Of a DNA stretch of 64,000 bases, positions 17,414 to 28,135 are shown piece by piece (the first letter of the stretch is position 1; each line of letters starts with the position of its first letter). Location of the stretch: assembly GCF_000236565.1 (NCBI RefSeq), contig NZ_AHAM01000030.1, positions 1 through 64,000 on the forward strand, given 5' to 3'. Made by a program: the position numbers and the translations under genes. The notes beneath the pieces were generated by a model. It did not search any database, had not been told where the DNA came from, and saw only the letters and a program-made list of their open reading frames with translations. This DNA is from Mesorhizobium alhagi CCNWXJ12-2 (GTDB lineage: Bacteria > Pseudomonadota > Alphaproteobacteria > Rhizobiales > Rhizobiaceae).

Positions 17414-19003
17414 ATGTTCGAATCGCTGCAAGAGCGACTTGGTTCAATTCTAAACGGCCTCACCGGCCGCGGCGCGCTGTCGGAAGCCGATGTGTCGGCG
17501 GCGCTGCGCGAGGTACGCCGTGCGCTCATCGAAGCCGACGTGGCGCTCGATGTGGTGCGTTCCTTCGTCGACAAGGTTCGCGCCAAGGCCGTGGGAGCGG
17601 CGGTCGTCAAATCGATCAAGCCCGGCCAGATGGTCGTCAAGATCGTCCATGACGAGCTGGTCGAGATGCTGGGCAGCGAAGGCCAGACGATCGATCTCAA
17701 CGCGCCGGCGCCGGTGGTCGTGATGATGGTCGGCCTGCAGGGCTCGGGCAAGACCACGACGTCCGCGAAGATCGCCAAGCGGCTCGTCGAGCGCCAGGGC
17801 AAGAAGGTGCTGATGGCGTCGCTCGACACGCGCCGCCCGGCCGCCCAGGAACAGCTTCGCCAGCTCGGCGAGCAGACGAAGGTGGCGACGCTGCCGATCG
17901 TCGCCGGCCAGTCGCCGGTCGATATCGCCAAGCGCGCCGTGCAGGCGGCTAGGCTCGGCGGCCATGATGTCGTTATCCTCGATACGGCCGGACGGACCCA
18001 TATCGACGAGCCGCTGATGGTCGAAATGGCCGACATCAAACGGGTGTCGTCGCCGCACGAGATATTGCTCGTCGCCGACAGCCTGACCGGTCAGGACGCC
18101 GTCAATCTCGCCAAGAGCTTTGACGAGCGGGTTGGAATAACGGGCCTGATCCTGACGCGCATGGACGGCGACGGGCGCGGCGGCGCCGCACTCTCGATGC
18201 GCGCCGTGACCGGCAAGCCGGTCAAGCTGATCGGCACCGGCGAGAAGATGGATGCGCTGGAGGAATTTCATCCCAAGCGCATCGCCGACCGTATCCTGGG
18301 CATGGGCGACATCGTCTCATTGGTCGAGAAGGCAGCCGAAAACATCGACGCGGAAAAGGCCGCGGCGATGGCCAAGAAGATGCAGTCGGGCAAGTTCGAC
18401 CTGAACGATCTAGCAGACCAGCTCGGCCAGATGCAGAAGATGGGCGGCATGGGCGGCATCATGGGAATGATGCCCGGCATGGGCAAAATGAAGGACCAGA
18501 TGGCCGCCGCCGGGCTCGACGACAAGATGTTTGGGCGGCAGATCGCCATCATCCGCTCGATGACCAAGGCCGAGCGCGCCAACCCGGATATTCTCAAGCA
18601 TTCGCGCAAGAAGCGCATCGCCGCGGGTTCCGGCACGGACGCCGCCGAAATCAACAAGCTCCTGAAGATGCATCGCCAGATGGCCGACATGATGAAAGCC
18701 ATGGGCGGCAAGGGCAAGGGCGGCGGCATGATGCGCGGCATGATGGGCGGGCTGGCTTCGAAGATGGGGCTCGGCGGGCTCGCCGGCGGTATGGGCGGCA
18801 TGGGAGGCATGCCGGATCTTTCCAAGATGGATCCGAAGCAGCTCGAAGCGCTGCAGAAGCAGGCGCAGGCGGCTGGCCTCGGCAAGGGCCTGCCGGGCGG
18901 GCTTCCAGGATTGGGCGGCGGCGGTCTGCCCGGACTGCCGGGCGGCACGAAACTGCCCGGCCTTGGCGGAGGCGGCTTGCCCGGTCTGGGGAAGAAGAAA
19001 TGA
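17414..19003 (+). CDS. ffh: Signal recognition particle protein Ffh (SRP54)
   Basis: This is a 529-residue SRP GTPase that binds signal sequences of nascent membrane proteins and delivers ribosomes to FtsY. The N domain spans residues 1-95 and the G domain starts with GLQGSGKTTT (107-116), then 'DTRRPAAQEQL', 'DTAGR' and 'TRMDGDGRGG'. The methionine-rich M domain begins near 325 and contains 'MPGMGKMKDQ' and 'HSRKKRIAAGSG'. It is followed by a Gly/Met-rich then Gly/Leu/Pro-rich tail (about 430-529) that makes the protein some 75 residues longer than E. coli Ffh; such tails are common in alphaproteobacteria. The stop overlaps the chorismate mutase start by 4 bases. Confidence 0.98.
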   Translation: MFESLQERLGSILNGLTGRGALSEADVSAALREVRRALIEADVALDVVRSFVDKVRAKAVGAAVVKSIKPGQMVVKIVHDELVEMLGSEGQTIDLNAPAPVVVMMVGLQGSGKTTTSAKIAKRLVERQGKKVLMASLDTRRPAAQEQLRQLGEQTKVATLPIVAGQSPVDIAKRAVQAARLGGHDVVILDTAGRTHIDEPLMVEMADIKRVSSPHEILLVADSLTGQDAVNLAKSFDERVGITGLILTRMDGDGRGGAALSMRAVTGKPVKLIGTGEKMDALEEFHPKRIADRILGMGDIVSLVEKAAENIDAEKAAAMAKKMQSGKFDLNDLADQLGQMQKMGGMGGIMGMMPGMGKMKDQMAAAGLDDKMFGRQIAIIRSMTKAERANPDILKHSRKKRIAAGSGTDAAEINKLLKMHRQMADMMKAMGGKGKGGGMMRGMMGGLASKMGLGGLAGGMGGMGGMPDLSKMDPKQLEALQKQAQAAGLGKGLPGGLPGLGGGGLPGLPGGTKLPGLGGGGLPGLGKKK

Positions 19004-19338
19004 GCGCGATGAATGACAATCCTCAGGCGCAGCTCGGAGAGCTGCGCGCCTCGATCGACAATATCGACGCCGCGCTTATCCATATGCTTGCCGAGCGCTT
19101 CCGCTGCACCAAGGCGGTCGGCGTCCTCAAAGCCACACACGGCCTGCCGGCGGCCGATCCGGTACGGGAGCAGACCCAGATAGCAAGGCTGCGCCGGCTT
19201 GCCGACGACGCCCAGCTCGACCCCGATTTCGCGGAGAAGTTTCTGAACTTCATCATCCGTGAGGTCATCCGCCATCATGAAATGCTCGCTGCCAATGGCA
19301 GCGATACCAGAAATTCAGCCGTGAAGATCGGCGAATAG
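19000..19338 (+). CDS. Chorismate mutase, AroQ type
   Basis: This is a 112-residue all-helical AroQ chorismate mutase that converts chorismate to prephenate for phenylalanine and tyrosine synthesis. The active-site pattern is visible: the helix-1 arginine in 'LRASIDNIDAAL', then 'RFRCTKAVGVLKA' (Arg, Lys), 'PVREQTQIARL' and the C-terminal 'FLNFIIREVIRHHE'. It is a stand-alone domain without prephenate dehydratase. The ATG overlaps the ffh stop (ATGA), and the ffh-chorismate mutase-rpsP order is conserved in Rhizobiales. The genes appear co-transcribed. Confidence 0.95.
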   Translation: MSAMNDNPQAQLGELRASIDNIDAALIHMLAERFRCTKAVGVLKATHGLPAADPVREQTQIARLRRLADDAQLDPDFAEKFLNFIIREVIRHHEMLAANGSDTRNSAVKIGE

Positions 19339-19384
19339 AATACCCAAACTCAGAACAAGCGAACTGCACTTTTAGGAGAAGAAA

Positions 19385-19777
19385 ATGTCACTGAAAATTC
19401 GTCTGGCCCGCGCGGGCTCCAAGAAGCGTCCCTACTACCACATCGTCATCGCCGACGTACGCTCGCCGCGTGACGGCCGGTTCATCGAGACCGTGGGCGC
19501 CTGGAACCCGCTGCTGCCGCGTGAAGGCGGCGAGCGCGTCAAGCTCGACGCCGACCGCATCAAGCATTGGCTCGGCCACGGCGCGCTGCCAACCGATCGC
19601 GTCGCCCGCTTTCTCGACGAGGCCGGCCTGTCGAAGCGTGAAGCACGCGTGAACCCGAACAAGGCGCTGCCGGGCAAGAAGGCCCAGGAGCGCATCGACG
19701 CCATCAAGAAGGCGCAGGAAGAGGCTGCCGCCGCCGCGGCCGCGCCGGCTCCCGCCGAGGAAGCCACCGCCAGCTGA
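19385..19777 (+). CDS. rpsP: 30S ribosomal protein S16
   Basis: This is a 130-residue S16. It begins with the signature '[23 protein letters not shown]' and has '[12 protein letters not shown]'. The C-terminus after about residue 85 is a Lys/Glu/Ala-rich extension ('[22 protein letters not shown]') common in alphaproteobacteria. AGGAGAAGAAA lies upstream of the ATG. A strong terminator follows, and the usual partners rimM-trmD-rplS are not next to it but about 32 kb downstream. Confidence 0.98.
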   Translation: MSLKIRLARAGSKKRPYYHIVIADVRSPRDGRFIETVGAWNPLLPREGGERVKLDADRIKHWLGHGALPTDRVARFLDEAGLSKREARVNPNKALPGKKAQERIDAIKKAQEEAAAAAAAPAPAEEATAS

Positions 19778-19797
19778 TAGGCTCGACAATCTAAACT

Positions 19798-19831
19798 AAA
19801 AACGGCGGGCTTTAGGCCCGCCGTTTTTGTT
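19798..19831 (+). terminator. Intrinsic terminator of ffh-chorismate mutase-rpsP
   Basis: A perfect 13-bp inverted repeat (AAAAACGGCGGGC 19798-19810 with GCCCGCCGTTTTT 19816-19828, 5-nt loop) has A and T runs on the two sides, so it can work in both directions. It ends the operon on the plus strand and faces the minus-strand gene that ends at 19880. Confidence 0.92.
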
Positions 19832-19879
19832 TGGCCGTCGCTGGACGCCGGCTCGGCTTGTTCGGCCGCCTATCATGCA

Positions 19880-20152
19880 TCAACGGAAGTTTGGCACGAC
19901 CCACGGGTCGGTCGCGATCCCGCTGCGCCGGCTCTTCGTCGCATCTGCGGGGTTATCGCCGAGGCGCGGCGCAAACTTGCGCGGAGTCTCCCGCTTGATC
20001 GAATGGGTGACGTCTCGGTCCAGCGCTTTGCTGGTCGGATGCGGTGCGCTGCGAGGCGATTCCGGATAGTGCAGCGTAGCTGCGAAATCATTGGCAAATG
20101 CGGTACCGGACAGAGCCAGAACGGCCGCCATCGTCAGCGCAATCTTTCTCAT
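19880..20152 (-). CDS. Small exported protein
   Basis: This is a 90-residue hypothetical protein with a clear signal peptide (RKIALTMAAVLALSGTAFA, cleaved before NDFA). The mature region of about 70 residues is basic and proline-containing and has no recognised domain. GGAGAACG lies upstream of two adjacent ATGs; the second gives proper spacing. It is downstream of the TetR gene on the same strand, with an 18-bp operator-like palindrome 24 bases upstream of the start, so TetR control is plausible. Confidence 0.6.
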   Translation of the reverse strand: MRKIALTMAAVLALSGTAFANDFAATLHYPESPRSAPHPTSKALDRDVTHSIKRETPRKFAPRLGDNPADATKSRRSGIATDPWVVPNFR

Positions 20153-20170
20153 CATCGTTCTCCGTTGTTC

Positions 20171-20193
20171 GTACATGTACATTACAATGTACA
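20171..20193. promoter_or_regulatory. Operator-like palindrome upstream of the small exported protein gene
   Basis: TGTACAT-TACA-ATGTACA (20176-20193) is a perfect 7-bp inverted repeat with a 4-base spacer, overlapped by GTACATGTAC (20171-20180). A related TACACTGTA element lies at about 20996-21004 in front of the TetR gene itself. Symmetry, size and position fit a TetR-family operator; binding is inferred. Confidence 0.5.
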
Positions 20194-20306
20194 AATACGG
20201 GCACCGGCAGCGCGATTCAAGAGCGACTCGTACGCGTACGAAAAGAAATATGTCGCGGAGCAAGTTGGCGAAGTCGGCAGCTCAGCGATTCGCCCGCGCC
20301 GGCGGA

Positions 20307-20963
20307 TCAGCAGCGTTCTTCCGGCGGCGTCAGCGGACCGACCGGGTGTGCCTTCAATCCCGCCAGTGCGACGTCCATCGACATCTCCAGGAATTTCTGG
20401 CGATCGCCGAAGGGATAGTGCGGAAACGTGATCAGCAGCGACACCGTGCCGTGCCCGAACGACCACAACAGCGTGGCGAAGGCGTGCACGTCACCCTGGA
20501 ATATCCCGGCGTCCATGCAGGCCTGAACACGCTTGAGCAGCAGTTGCAGGGCGGGATTGCGTTTCTCCGGCTCGGCAATGCTCTGGCCGGGATCATGGGT
20601 GTGATCGTCGGTCATGAACACAGTGCGGTATTCGTTCGGGTTTTCCAGCCCGAATGCCGCATATTCCGTCATCATTTTGCGAAGCGCCGCCAACGGCTCT
20701 TTCGGCGCCTGCGCTTCCAGGCGGCGGGCCAGGGACTCGAACGCATCGTCGGCAATGGCATGGAGAATGGCGTGCTTGTCGGCGAAATAGGAGTAGACCG
20801 ACATCGGCGCGTAGCCGACGCGCTTGGCCAATTTGCGGATGGTCAGACCTTCATAGCCCTCTTCCCGCACCAACTCGTGCGCTGCGGCCAAAAGTTCTGC
20901 GCGGACCTCCGCCTTCTGGCGCTCCCGGCGATCTTGCGCGCTCATTGATTTCGGTTTGCTCAT
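20307..20963 (-). CDS. TetR/AcrR family transcriptional regulator
   Basis: This is a 218-residue one-component regulator. The N-terminal helix-turn-helix is 'ELVREEGYEGLTIRKLAKRVGYAPMSVYSYFADKHAIL', a textbook TetR DNA-binding domain. The C-terminal ligand domain is of the type with 'FATLLWSFGHGTVSLLITFPH', similar to TetR_C_33/WHG-like domains. Several starts are possible (a GTG 15 bases upstream, or an ATG 18 bases downstream); none has a strong ribosome-binding site. It probably represses itself and the small exported-protein gene downstream. The ligand is unknown. Confidence 0.9.
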   Translation of the reverse strand: MSKPKSMSAQDRRERQKAEVRAELLAAAHELVREEGYEGLTIRKLAKRVGYAPMSVYSYFADKHAILHAIADDAFESLARRLEAQAPKEPLAALRKMMTEYAAFGLENPNEYRTVFMTDDHTHDPGQSIAEPEKRNPALQLLLKRVQACMDAGIFQGDVHAFATLLWSFGHGTVSLLITFPHYPFGDRQKFLEMSMDVALAGLKAHPVGPLTPPEERC

Positions 20964-21075
20964 CAGTAGCGGGTCCACAGATCGGATGATCTCTATACAC
21001 TGTACGGCAACCCCTCAAGCGACGGTCTGTTCCCGATCCGGGCCGCCGAATCGGGAACCGGACAAAATTCGGAAA

Positions 21076-21462
21076 TCAGGCCTTGACCAGCTTCAGCGCC
21101 TTGTCGAACACGCCGAGCACACGGGCCAGGTCATGGCCACGCTTGAGGATGACGCCGCCTGCCGCCACGACGCTGAAGGTACCCTGCTTTCGGGCGAGCT
21201 TCGGATTTTTCACGATCTGGAAAAGCGCGATTTCACTGGCGCGGCGGAAAACGGAGAAGACCGCGCGGTCGTTGAGATGGTCGATCGCATAATCACGCCA
21301 CTCATTGGCGGCAACCATACGGCCGTAGAGCCGCAGCAACTGGTCGATTTCACGCCGGTCGAAACTTACCGGAAGGTCGAGCCGTTCACGTCTTGCCTCA
21401 TGGAGCGGGATCAGTATGGCGGTGTCTTCCCTACCCTCCGCTCCATTACCGCGATCAGTCAT
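21076..21462 (-). CDS. DUF2794 family protein
   Basis: This is a 128-residue protein of the DUF2794 family, which is restricted to alphaproteobacteria. The recognisable core is 'FDRREIDQLLRLYGRMVAANEWRDYAIDHLNDRAVFSVFRRASE' followed by 'LFQIVKNPKL'. It has no signal peptide or membrane segment. The function is unknown. Confidence 0.88.
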   Translation of the reverse strand: MTDRGNGAEGREDTAILIPLHEARRERLDLPVSFDRREIDQLLRLYGRMVAANEWRDYAIDHLNDRAVFSVFRRASEIALFQIVKNPKLARKQGTFSVVAAGGVILKRGHDLARVLGVFDKALKLVKA

Positions 21463-21686
21463 GCAAACGGCCTTTCGTGACGGTTTTGCGAAGGAAAGGT
21501 CGCGCGTTCACTCAAAAAATGCAAGCCCGACGGCCTGATTCGCTGCTAAATTTGGGGGTCAATCTGTCCAGTCCCGATTTCGTACGAACGGAGTCACAAA
21601 TATGTACAGGCTGAATTGATTGGTGATTCTTCGCCACATTGCTGCCGTTTTTTATCCCAGCTACGGCCCCAATGTCCGACGAACTT

Positions 21687-21788
21687 AGCCTCGTTGCCTG
21701 AGACGGTTCGGTCCGGCACCGGCTCGTAACCCCAAGCCCCCCGCCCACGGGTCTGCGTCGGATCGAACCAACCTCGGCTCTCTTTTTC
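21687..21788 (+). ncRNA. Candidate structured small RNA
   Basis: An 11-bp helix GGTTCGGTCCG (21705-21715) with CGGATCGAACC (21759-21769, one G-U pair) is flanked by GAG/CTC and AGCC/GGCT pairings and encloses a smaller CCCG/CGGG hairpin. T-rich CTCTTTTTC follows the closing stem. No coding gene accounts for this. The strand is inferred from the T-run and from the next terminator. A tRNA was considered and rejected because the T-loop-like TTCGGTC lacks the invariant A58 and no acceptor/CCA arrangement exists. Confidence 0.4.
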
Positions 21789-21816
21789 AAGGCCGGGGGC
21801 GACGATCCCAATATTG

Positions 21817-21851
21817 AACCGGTGTCAGCTCTGGCTGACGCCGGTTTTTTG
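21817..21851 (+). terminator. Strong orphan intrinsic terminator
   Basis: A 12-bp stem (21817-21828 with 21835-21846, one G-U pair, loop CTCTGG) is followed by TTTTTT. The minus orientation lacks a T run, so it serves a plus-strand transcript. The only candidate upstream is the structured RNA above. Confidence 0.8.
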
Positions 21852-21860
21852 TTCCGGCGC

Positions 21861-22616
21861 TCAACTCCCCGGATTGCGGATGATCGCGGCGCCCAGAATT
21901 GGGCCTGGCAGGCCATCCTTGCTGACCGACTGGAGAAGCACGGCGCAGCCGCCCTTCTTGGAAACTTCGCTTGCAGGCAATTCGAACCGGGCCGCCTTGC
22001 CGTGCCACATGCCGGCGGTCTGTATGTCGGACACGGCGTTCCAATAGGTCACCGTTCGCCCTGCATTTTCGCCGCGCTCGATCGTGACCGGCTGCGTAGG
22101 CTCGAAATAGACGACCACCAGGTGAGCTTTCTTCGCTTCACCCTTTGCGGCTTCGGCGTCAATCACGACGCTTTCGCCGGCGCGGGTGATGGTCAGCCCG
22201 ACGGCAAGCCCATCGCCCGATCCTTTCAGGTCTTCGACCGCATCCCATACCTTGGCGCGGCTCGAGCCGTTGACATGGATGCGCCCGTTGATGACGGCCT
22301 GCGGCGTATAGACCGAGCGGATGCCGAACGACTTGCCGTATCCATGCTGGCGAGCCGTGTTTTCAGGGCTGCCGAGCGTGTCGCGCCAGCCGAGATAATC
22401 CCAGTAGTCGACGTGGTAGGCGAGAGCCACGATGTCGTCCCGCGCGGCAAGTTCCGCCAAAAGCGCATCCGCCGGCGGGCACGAGCTGCAGCCCTGGCTG
22501 GTGAAGAGCTCAACCACGCCGGCCGGCCGGGCCGTTTCCTCAGCCAGCGCGACGCCGATCAACGCGGGCAGGGCCAACGCCGCCGCCGCAAGCGTGGAAA
22601 AGAATCGGAATGTCAT
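21861..22616 (-). CDS. DUF1223 thioredoxin-like exported protein
   Basis: This is a 251-residue secreted protein of the DUF1223 family. A signal peptide ends around GVALAEE. The thioredoxin-like core opens with 'VVELFTSQGCSSCPPADALLAEL', with the CSSC redox motif at C43 and C46, followed by 'ALAYHVDYWDYLGWRD' and 'YTPQAVINGR' (cis-proline region). It probably acts in periplasmic thiol-disulphide chemistry. It is divergent from the ceramidase-like gene. Confidence 0.9.
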   Translation of the reverse strand: MTFRFFSTLAAAALALPALIGVALAEETARPAGVVELFTSQGCSSCPPADALLAELAARDDIVALAYHVDYWDYLGWRDTLGSPENTARQHGYGKSFGIRSVYTPQAVINGRIHVNGSSRAKVWDAVEDLKGSGDGLAVGLTITRAGESVVIDAEAAKGEAKKAHLVVVYFEPTQPVTIERGENAGRTVTYWNAVSDIQTAGMWHGKAARFELPASEVSKKGGCAVLLQSVSKDGLPGPILGAAIIRNPGS

Positions 22617-22740
22617 TGCCGTCCAACTTGTTATTGCCGGCGGAACCGGATTTCTTGTGATTGCCGAAAGAATAGGCAGACGGCAGCTTCAACGGGAAGT
22701 CACGTTGCAGTGAAACGATGCAGTGCGAACAGGAAAAATC

Positions 22741-23451
22741 ATGCTCGATACGCTGATGGGCCAGCTCGACCTCTATTGCGAACGGACATCGCCCGCTTTG
22801 TGGGCGGAGCCGGTCAACGCACTGAGCAACCTGGCGTTCGTCGCCGCCGGACTCTGGGGCGTTCGCGAGGTTCGCAGATATGGCGCAGGCACTTTCGCCG
22901 GAGTCCTGGCGTGCTGGGTCGTGGCGATCGGAATCGGCTCGACGCTGTTTCACACATTCGCCAACGAGTTGACCAAATGGGCCGACATTCTGCCCATCGC
23001 CGGCTTCACGCTTGCCTACACGCTGATGAATCTGCGCCGCTTCCTGGCGATGAGCTGGCAAAGGGCCTTGCCGATTTTCGTTGCCTTCTATGCCGCCGCC
23101 GGCCTGATCACCTTCCTCGTGCCCGACTGGCTGCGGGAAGCCACCAATGGCTCGACAGGCTATCTGCCGCCCTTCCTGGCGCTCCTGTTCTTCGGGGCGC
23201 TGGTTACTGCAAGCGGCAGCCGGGCAGGCTGGTACAATTTCGCCGCTGCCGGCATGTTCGTCGCCTCCGTCACCTTCCGGGCAATCGACCTCAGGGTCTG
23301 CGACGCATTTCCGCTCGGCACGCATTTCCTCTGGCACACGCTGAACGGGATGATGTTGGCAATCCTGCTCGCCGCCACGGCGCGCTACGGTGCGCCACGC
23401 CCGCTGGCCCTCAAAGAAAGACCGCCGGAGAGATTATCTCCGGCGGTCTGA
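22741..23451 (+). CDS. Ceramidase domain (alkaline phytoceramidase-like) membrane protein
   Basis: This is a 236-residue protein with about seven hydrophobic segments, related to alkaline ceramidases of the CREST superfamily. The signature parts are the N-terminal 'DLYCERTSPALWAEPVNALSNLAF', the 'IGSTLFHTFANELTKWADILP' stretch (conserved S, H and D) and the C-terminal 'GTHFLWHTLNG' pair of histidines that would bind zinc. It may hydrolyse an amide-linked lipid. AGGAAAAATC precedes the ATG. The 3' end contains the hairpin that probably terminates acnA. Confidence 0.85.
   Translation: MLDTLMGQLDLYCERTSPALWAEPVNALSNLAFVAAGLWGVREVRRYGAGTFAGVLACWVVAIGIGSTLFHTFANELTKWADILPIAGFTLAYTLMNLRRFLAMSWQRALPIFVAFYAAAGLITFLVPDWLREATNGSTGYLPPFLALLFFGALVTASGSRAGWYNFAAAGMFVASVTFRAIDLRVCDAFPLGTHFLWHTLNGMMLAILLAATARYGAPRPLALKERPPERLSPAV
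23412..23448 (-). terminator. acnA terminator embedded in the ceramidase gene
   Basis: A perfect 12-bp inverted repeat (23420-23431 with 23437-23448, 5-nt loop) lies inside the last codons of the plus-strand ceramidase gene. On the minus strand it is followed by TTTCTTTGA, giving an intrinsic terminator 20 bases after the acnA stop. Confidence 0.7.
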
Positions 23452-23467
23452 ATGCGCTCAGGCGGTA

Positions 23468-26158
<2,691 letters not shown>

Positions 26159-26436
26159 GTGCGATCCCATCCTTGGTCTGTTCAGCCGAAACGGGAACGG
26201 ACTCCTGTGGCATGCGAATCACGCGCAAAGGTGCGGGTACGGTCATTTCCGCTGTCCGTCCCCCGCGTCCTGCCGTTCAAGGCGGCGAGTTCGTTGGTTC
26301 GGCGCAAATTCGGTTTCCGGGCCGACCGCTGGCCCGGTTGTCCGGCGTATAGAGAATTTCCTAGAATAGTTCTAGACCGACCTTAGGCAAAATTGCTGCG
26401 ACGCACGCGCGGCGAACAATCGGAGACGGGGGGCAG

Positions 26437-27042
26437 ATGCGGTTGATCGCCGACAATCTGAGCGGCGAGCGCGGCGGCGAGCAGGTCTTCTCCGGCGTCG
26501 GGTTTGCACTCGAAGCCGGCGAGAGCTTGATCGTTACCGGCCCGAACGGTGCCGGGAAATCGACTCTGCTTCGTATTTTGGCGGGTTTGCTGCCGCCTTC
26601 CTCCGGGGCGATAGGGGTCGAGGGCGGCGGCGAGGGCTTTCCTACCGTCTCGGCGGCGAGCCACTATCTCGGCCATGAAAACGCGATGAAAACCGCGCTG
26701 ACCGTGTCCGAGAATCTCGGCTTCTGGCGGGAATTTCTGGGAGAGCCGCATCTGGAATGCAGCGAAGCGCTGGAGATCGTCGGGCTCGGCGACATCGGCC
26801 ATCTGCCCTTCGGCTATCTGTCGACAGGCCAGCGGCGTCGCGCATCCATCGCCCGGCTGCTCGTCAGCTACCGTCCCGTCTGGCTGCTCGACGAGCCGAC
26901 CGCCGGGCTCGACCAGGCCTCCGAACACCAGTTCGCAGCCTTGATGAAGGCGCATCTCGACGATGGCGGGATCATCGTGGCCGCAACGCACCAGCCGCTC
27001 GGGCTGGAAGGGGCGCAGACTTTAGCGATGGAACTGTCGTGA
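26437..27042 (+). CDS. ccmA: Cytochrome c biogenesis heme-export ATP-binding protein CcmA
   Basis: This is a 201-residue ABC ATPase of the System I cytochrome c maturation pathway, which powers release of heme-loaded CcmE by CcmABCD. Walker A is GPNGAGKST (35-43), the signature is 'YLSTGQRRRASIARLL', whose GQRRR is typical for CcmA, and Walker B is 'PVWLLDEPTAGLD'. It is divergent from acnA and first in the ccm operon, 34 bases before ccmB. Confidence 0.96.
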   Translation: MRLIADNLSGERGGEQVFSGVGFALEAGESLIVTGPNGAGKSTLLRILAGLLPPSSGAIGVEGGGEGFPTVSAASHYLGHENAMKTALTVSENLGFWREFLGEPHLECSEALEIVGLGDIGHLPFGYLSTGQRRRASIARLLVSYRPVWLLDEPTAGLDQASEHQFAALMKAHLDDGGIIVAATHQPLGLEGAQTLAMELS

Positions 27043-27076
27043 TTCCTCCTGGCCCGATCCCTCTCCGGAGCGGCTC

Positions 27077-27742
27077 ATGCTAGCCCTTTACATCCGGGAC
27101 CTGAAACTCGGCGTCCGAGCCGGCGGCGGGGCGCTGACCGGCGTCATCTTCTTCCTGGCGGTGATCGCCACCATTCCCTTCGGCGTCGGCCCGGATCTCA
27201 ACCTGCTGGCCCGCATCGGCCCGGCGATCCTTTGGATCGGTGCGCTGCTCGCCAGCCTTCTCGGCCTCGACCGGCTGTTCCAGGCCGATCGCGACGACGG
27301 CTCGCTCGACCTGCTCGTCATGTCGGGCGACCGGCACATGGCCGCGCTGACGGTCTTCGTCAAATGCCTGGCGCACTGGACGGCGAGCGTCCTGCCGCTG
27401 GTCGTTGCCGCCCCGCTTCTCGGACTTTTCATGAACATGCCGCCGACAGGCATAGGCGCAGCCGCGCTGACGCTTCTGGTCGGCACTCCGGCGATCACCT
27501 TCATCGGCGCGGCGGGTGCGGCCGTGGCGGTGGCATTGCCGCGCGGCGGCCTGCTGATCTCGGTGCTGGTACTGCCGCTGACGATACCGGTGCTGATCTT
27601 CGGTGTCTCGGCCAGCTATGGCGCCGTGGCCGAGCCCGACCCGTTCCTGCCGCCCTTTCTCATCCTCTGCGCACTCACCCTGTTTCTCGCCGTGCTCGGG
27701 CCAGTCGCGGCGGCGCTGGCGCTGCGATGGGGGGCAGACTGA
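27077..27742 (+). CDS. ccmB: Heme exporter membrane protein CcmB
   Basis: This is a 221-residue inner-membrane protein with six hydrophobic segments, the membrane partner of CcmA. It shows the CcmB signatures 'YIRDLKLGVRAGGG' at the N-terminus, 'DLNLLARIGPAILWIGALLASLLGLDRLFQAD..DGSLDLL' and 'LPLTIPVLIFG'. The length is normal, so it looks intact. The next base after its stop codon begins the Imm50-like ORF, where ccmC would be expected. Confidence 0.96.
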   Translation: MLALYIRDLKLGVRAGGGALTGVIFFLAVIATIPFGVGPDLNLLARIGPAILWIGALLASLLGLDRLFQADRDDGSLDLLVMSGDRHMAALTVFVKCLAHWTASVLPLVVAAPLLGLFMNMPPTGIGAAALTLLVGTPAITFIGAAGAAVAVALPRGGLLISVLVLPLTIPVLIFGVSASYGAVAEPDPFLPPFLILCALTLFLAVLGPVAAALALRWGAD

Positions 27743-28135
27743 ATGTGGCCCAGGAGAATTGAGAATCCGACGTTCTTGCTTAGTACCTATGGGCATTACC
27801 CAAACTTGGGCGACGTTGCGGTTACAGAATTGAACCTCGACAGGAGCGGTCCGAGGCTTTCCCTGTCACTAATCCTTACCGTATTGCCCTATAATCCGCC
27901 GCCGAAATGGGGCCTGTTTAACCGTGTGTTCCTTAAGCTGGGCTTTCTTGATCTGAGCGTCTGCAACATCCAGCATTTTGGGCGGATCGGGGTTAGTTCG
28001 CTTCGAATGTGGGACAATGTCGACCGTATTCACATCCACTGCGATGGAGCGGTAATCCTTTCGGCGCAATGCGGCTTTCTCTACGTCGAGAAGATGTCCG
28101 GATTGCTTGTCGAGACGCCCAGTAGCGAAAACTAA
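27743..28135 (+). CDS. Immunity protein 50 (Imm50)-like protein inside the ccm operon
   Basis: This is a 130-residue soluble protein whose sequence pattern resembles the Imm50 family of polymorphic-toxin immunity proteins. It starts 'MW..RIENPTFLLSTYGHYPNLGD', then 'ELNLDRSGPRLSLSLIL', 'NPPPKWGLFNRVFLKLGFLDL' and a late 'CGFLYVEKMSGLLVE'. It begins on the first base after the ccmB stop and no cognate toxin is visible. The A+T content is clearly higher than that of flanking genes, which suggests acquisition. It occupies the slot of ccmC. The family assignment is from pattern memory and should be checked by profile search. Confidence 0.6.
   Translation: MWPRRIENPTFLLSTYGHYPNLGDVAVTELNLDRSGPRLSLSLILTVLPYNPPPKWGLFNRVFLKLGFLDLSVCNIQHFGRIGVSSLRMWDNVDRIHIHCDGAVILSAQCGFLYVEKMSGLLVETPSSEN

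Larger units (their letters stand above)
21463..21860. other. 398-base gene-free stretch
   Basis: No protein gene is supported on either strand. The right half contains a long imperfect stem-loop (21687-21779) followed by CTCTTTTTC, and then a second, very strong plus-oriented terminator (21817-21850). There is no plus-strand coding gene upstream for these terminators to serve. The left half (21463-21660) has no structure I can interpret. Confidence 0.6.

Noticed and set aside
21700-21780. A tRNA gene suggested by GGTTCGGTCC
   Set aside because: The T-loop lacks A58 and no acceptor stem, D-arm or anticodon arm can be drawn.
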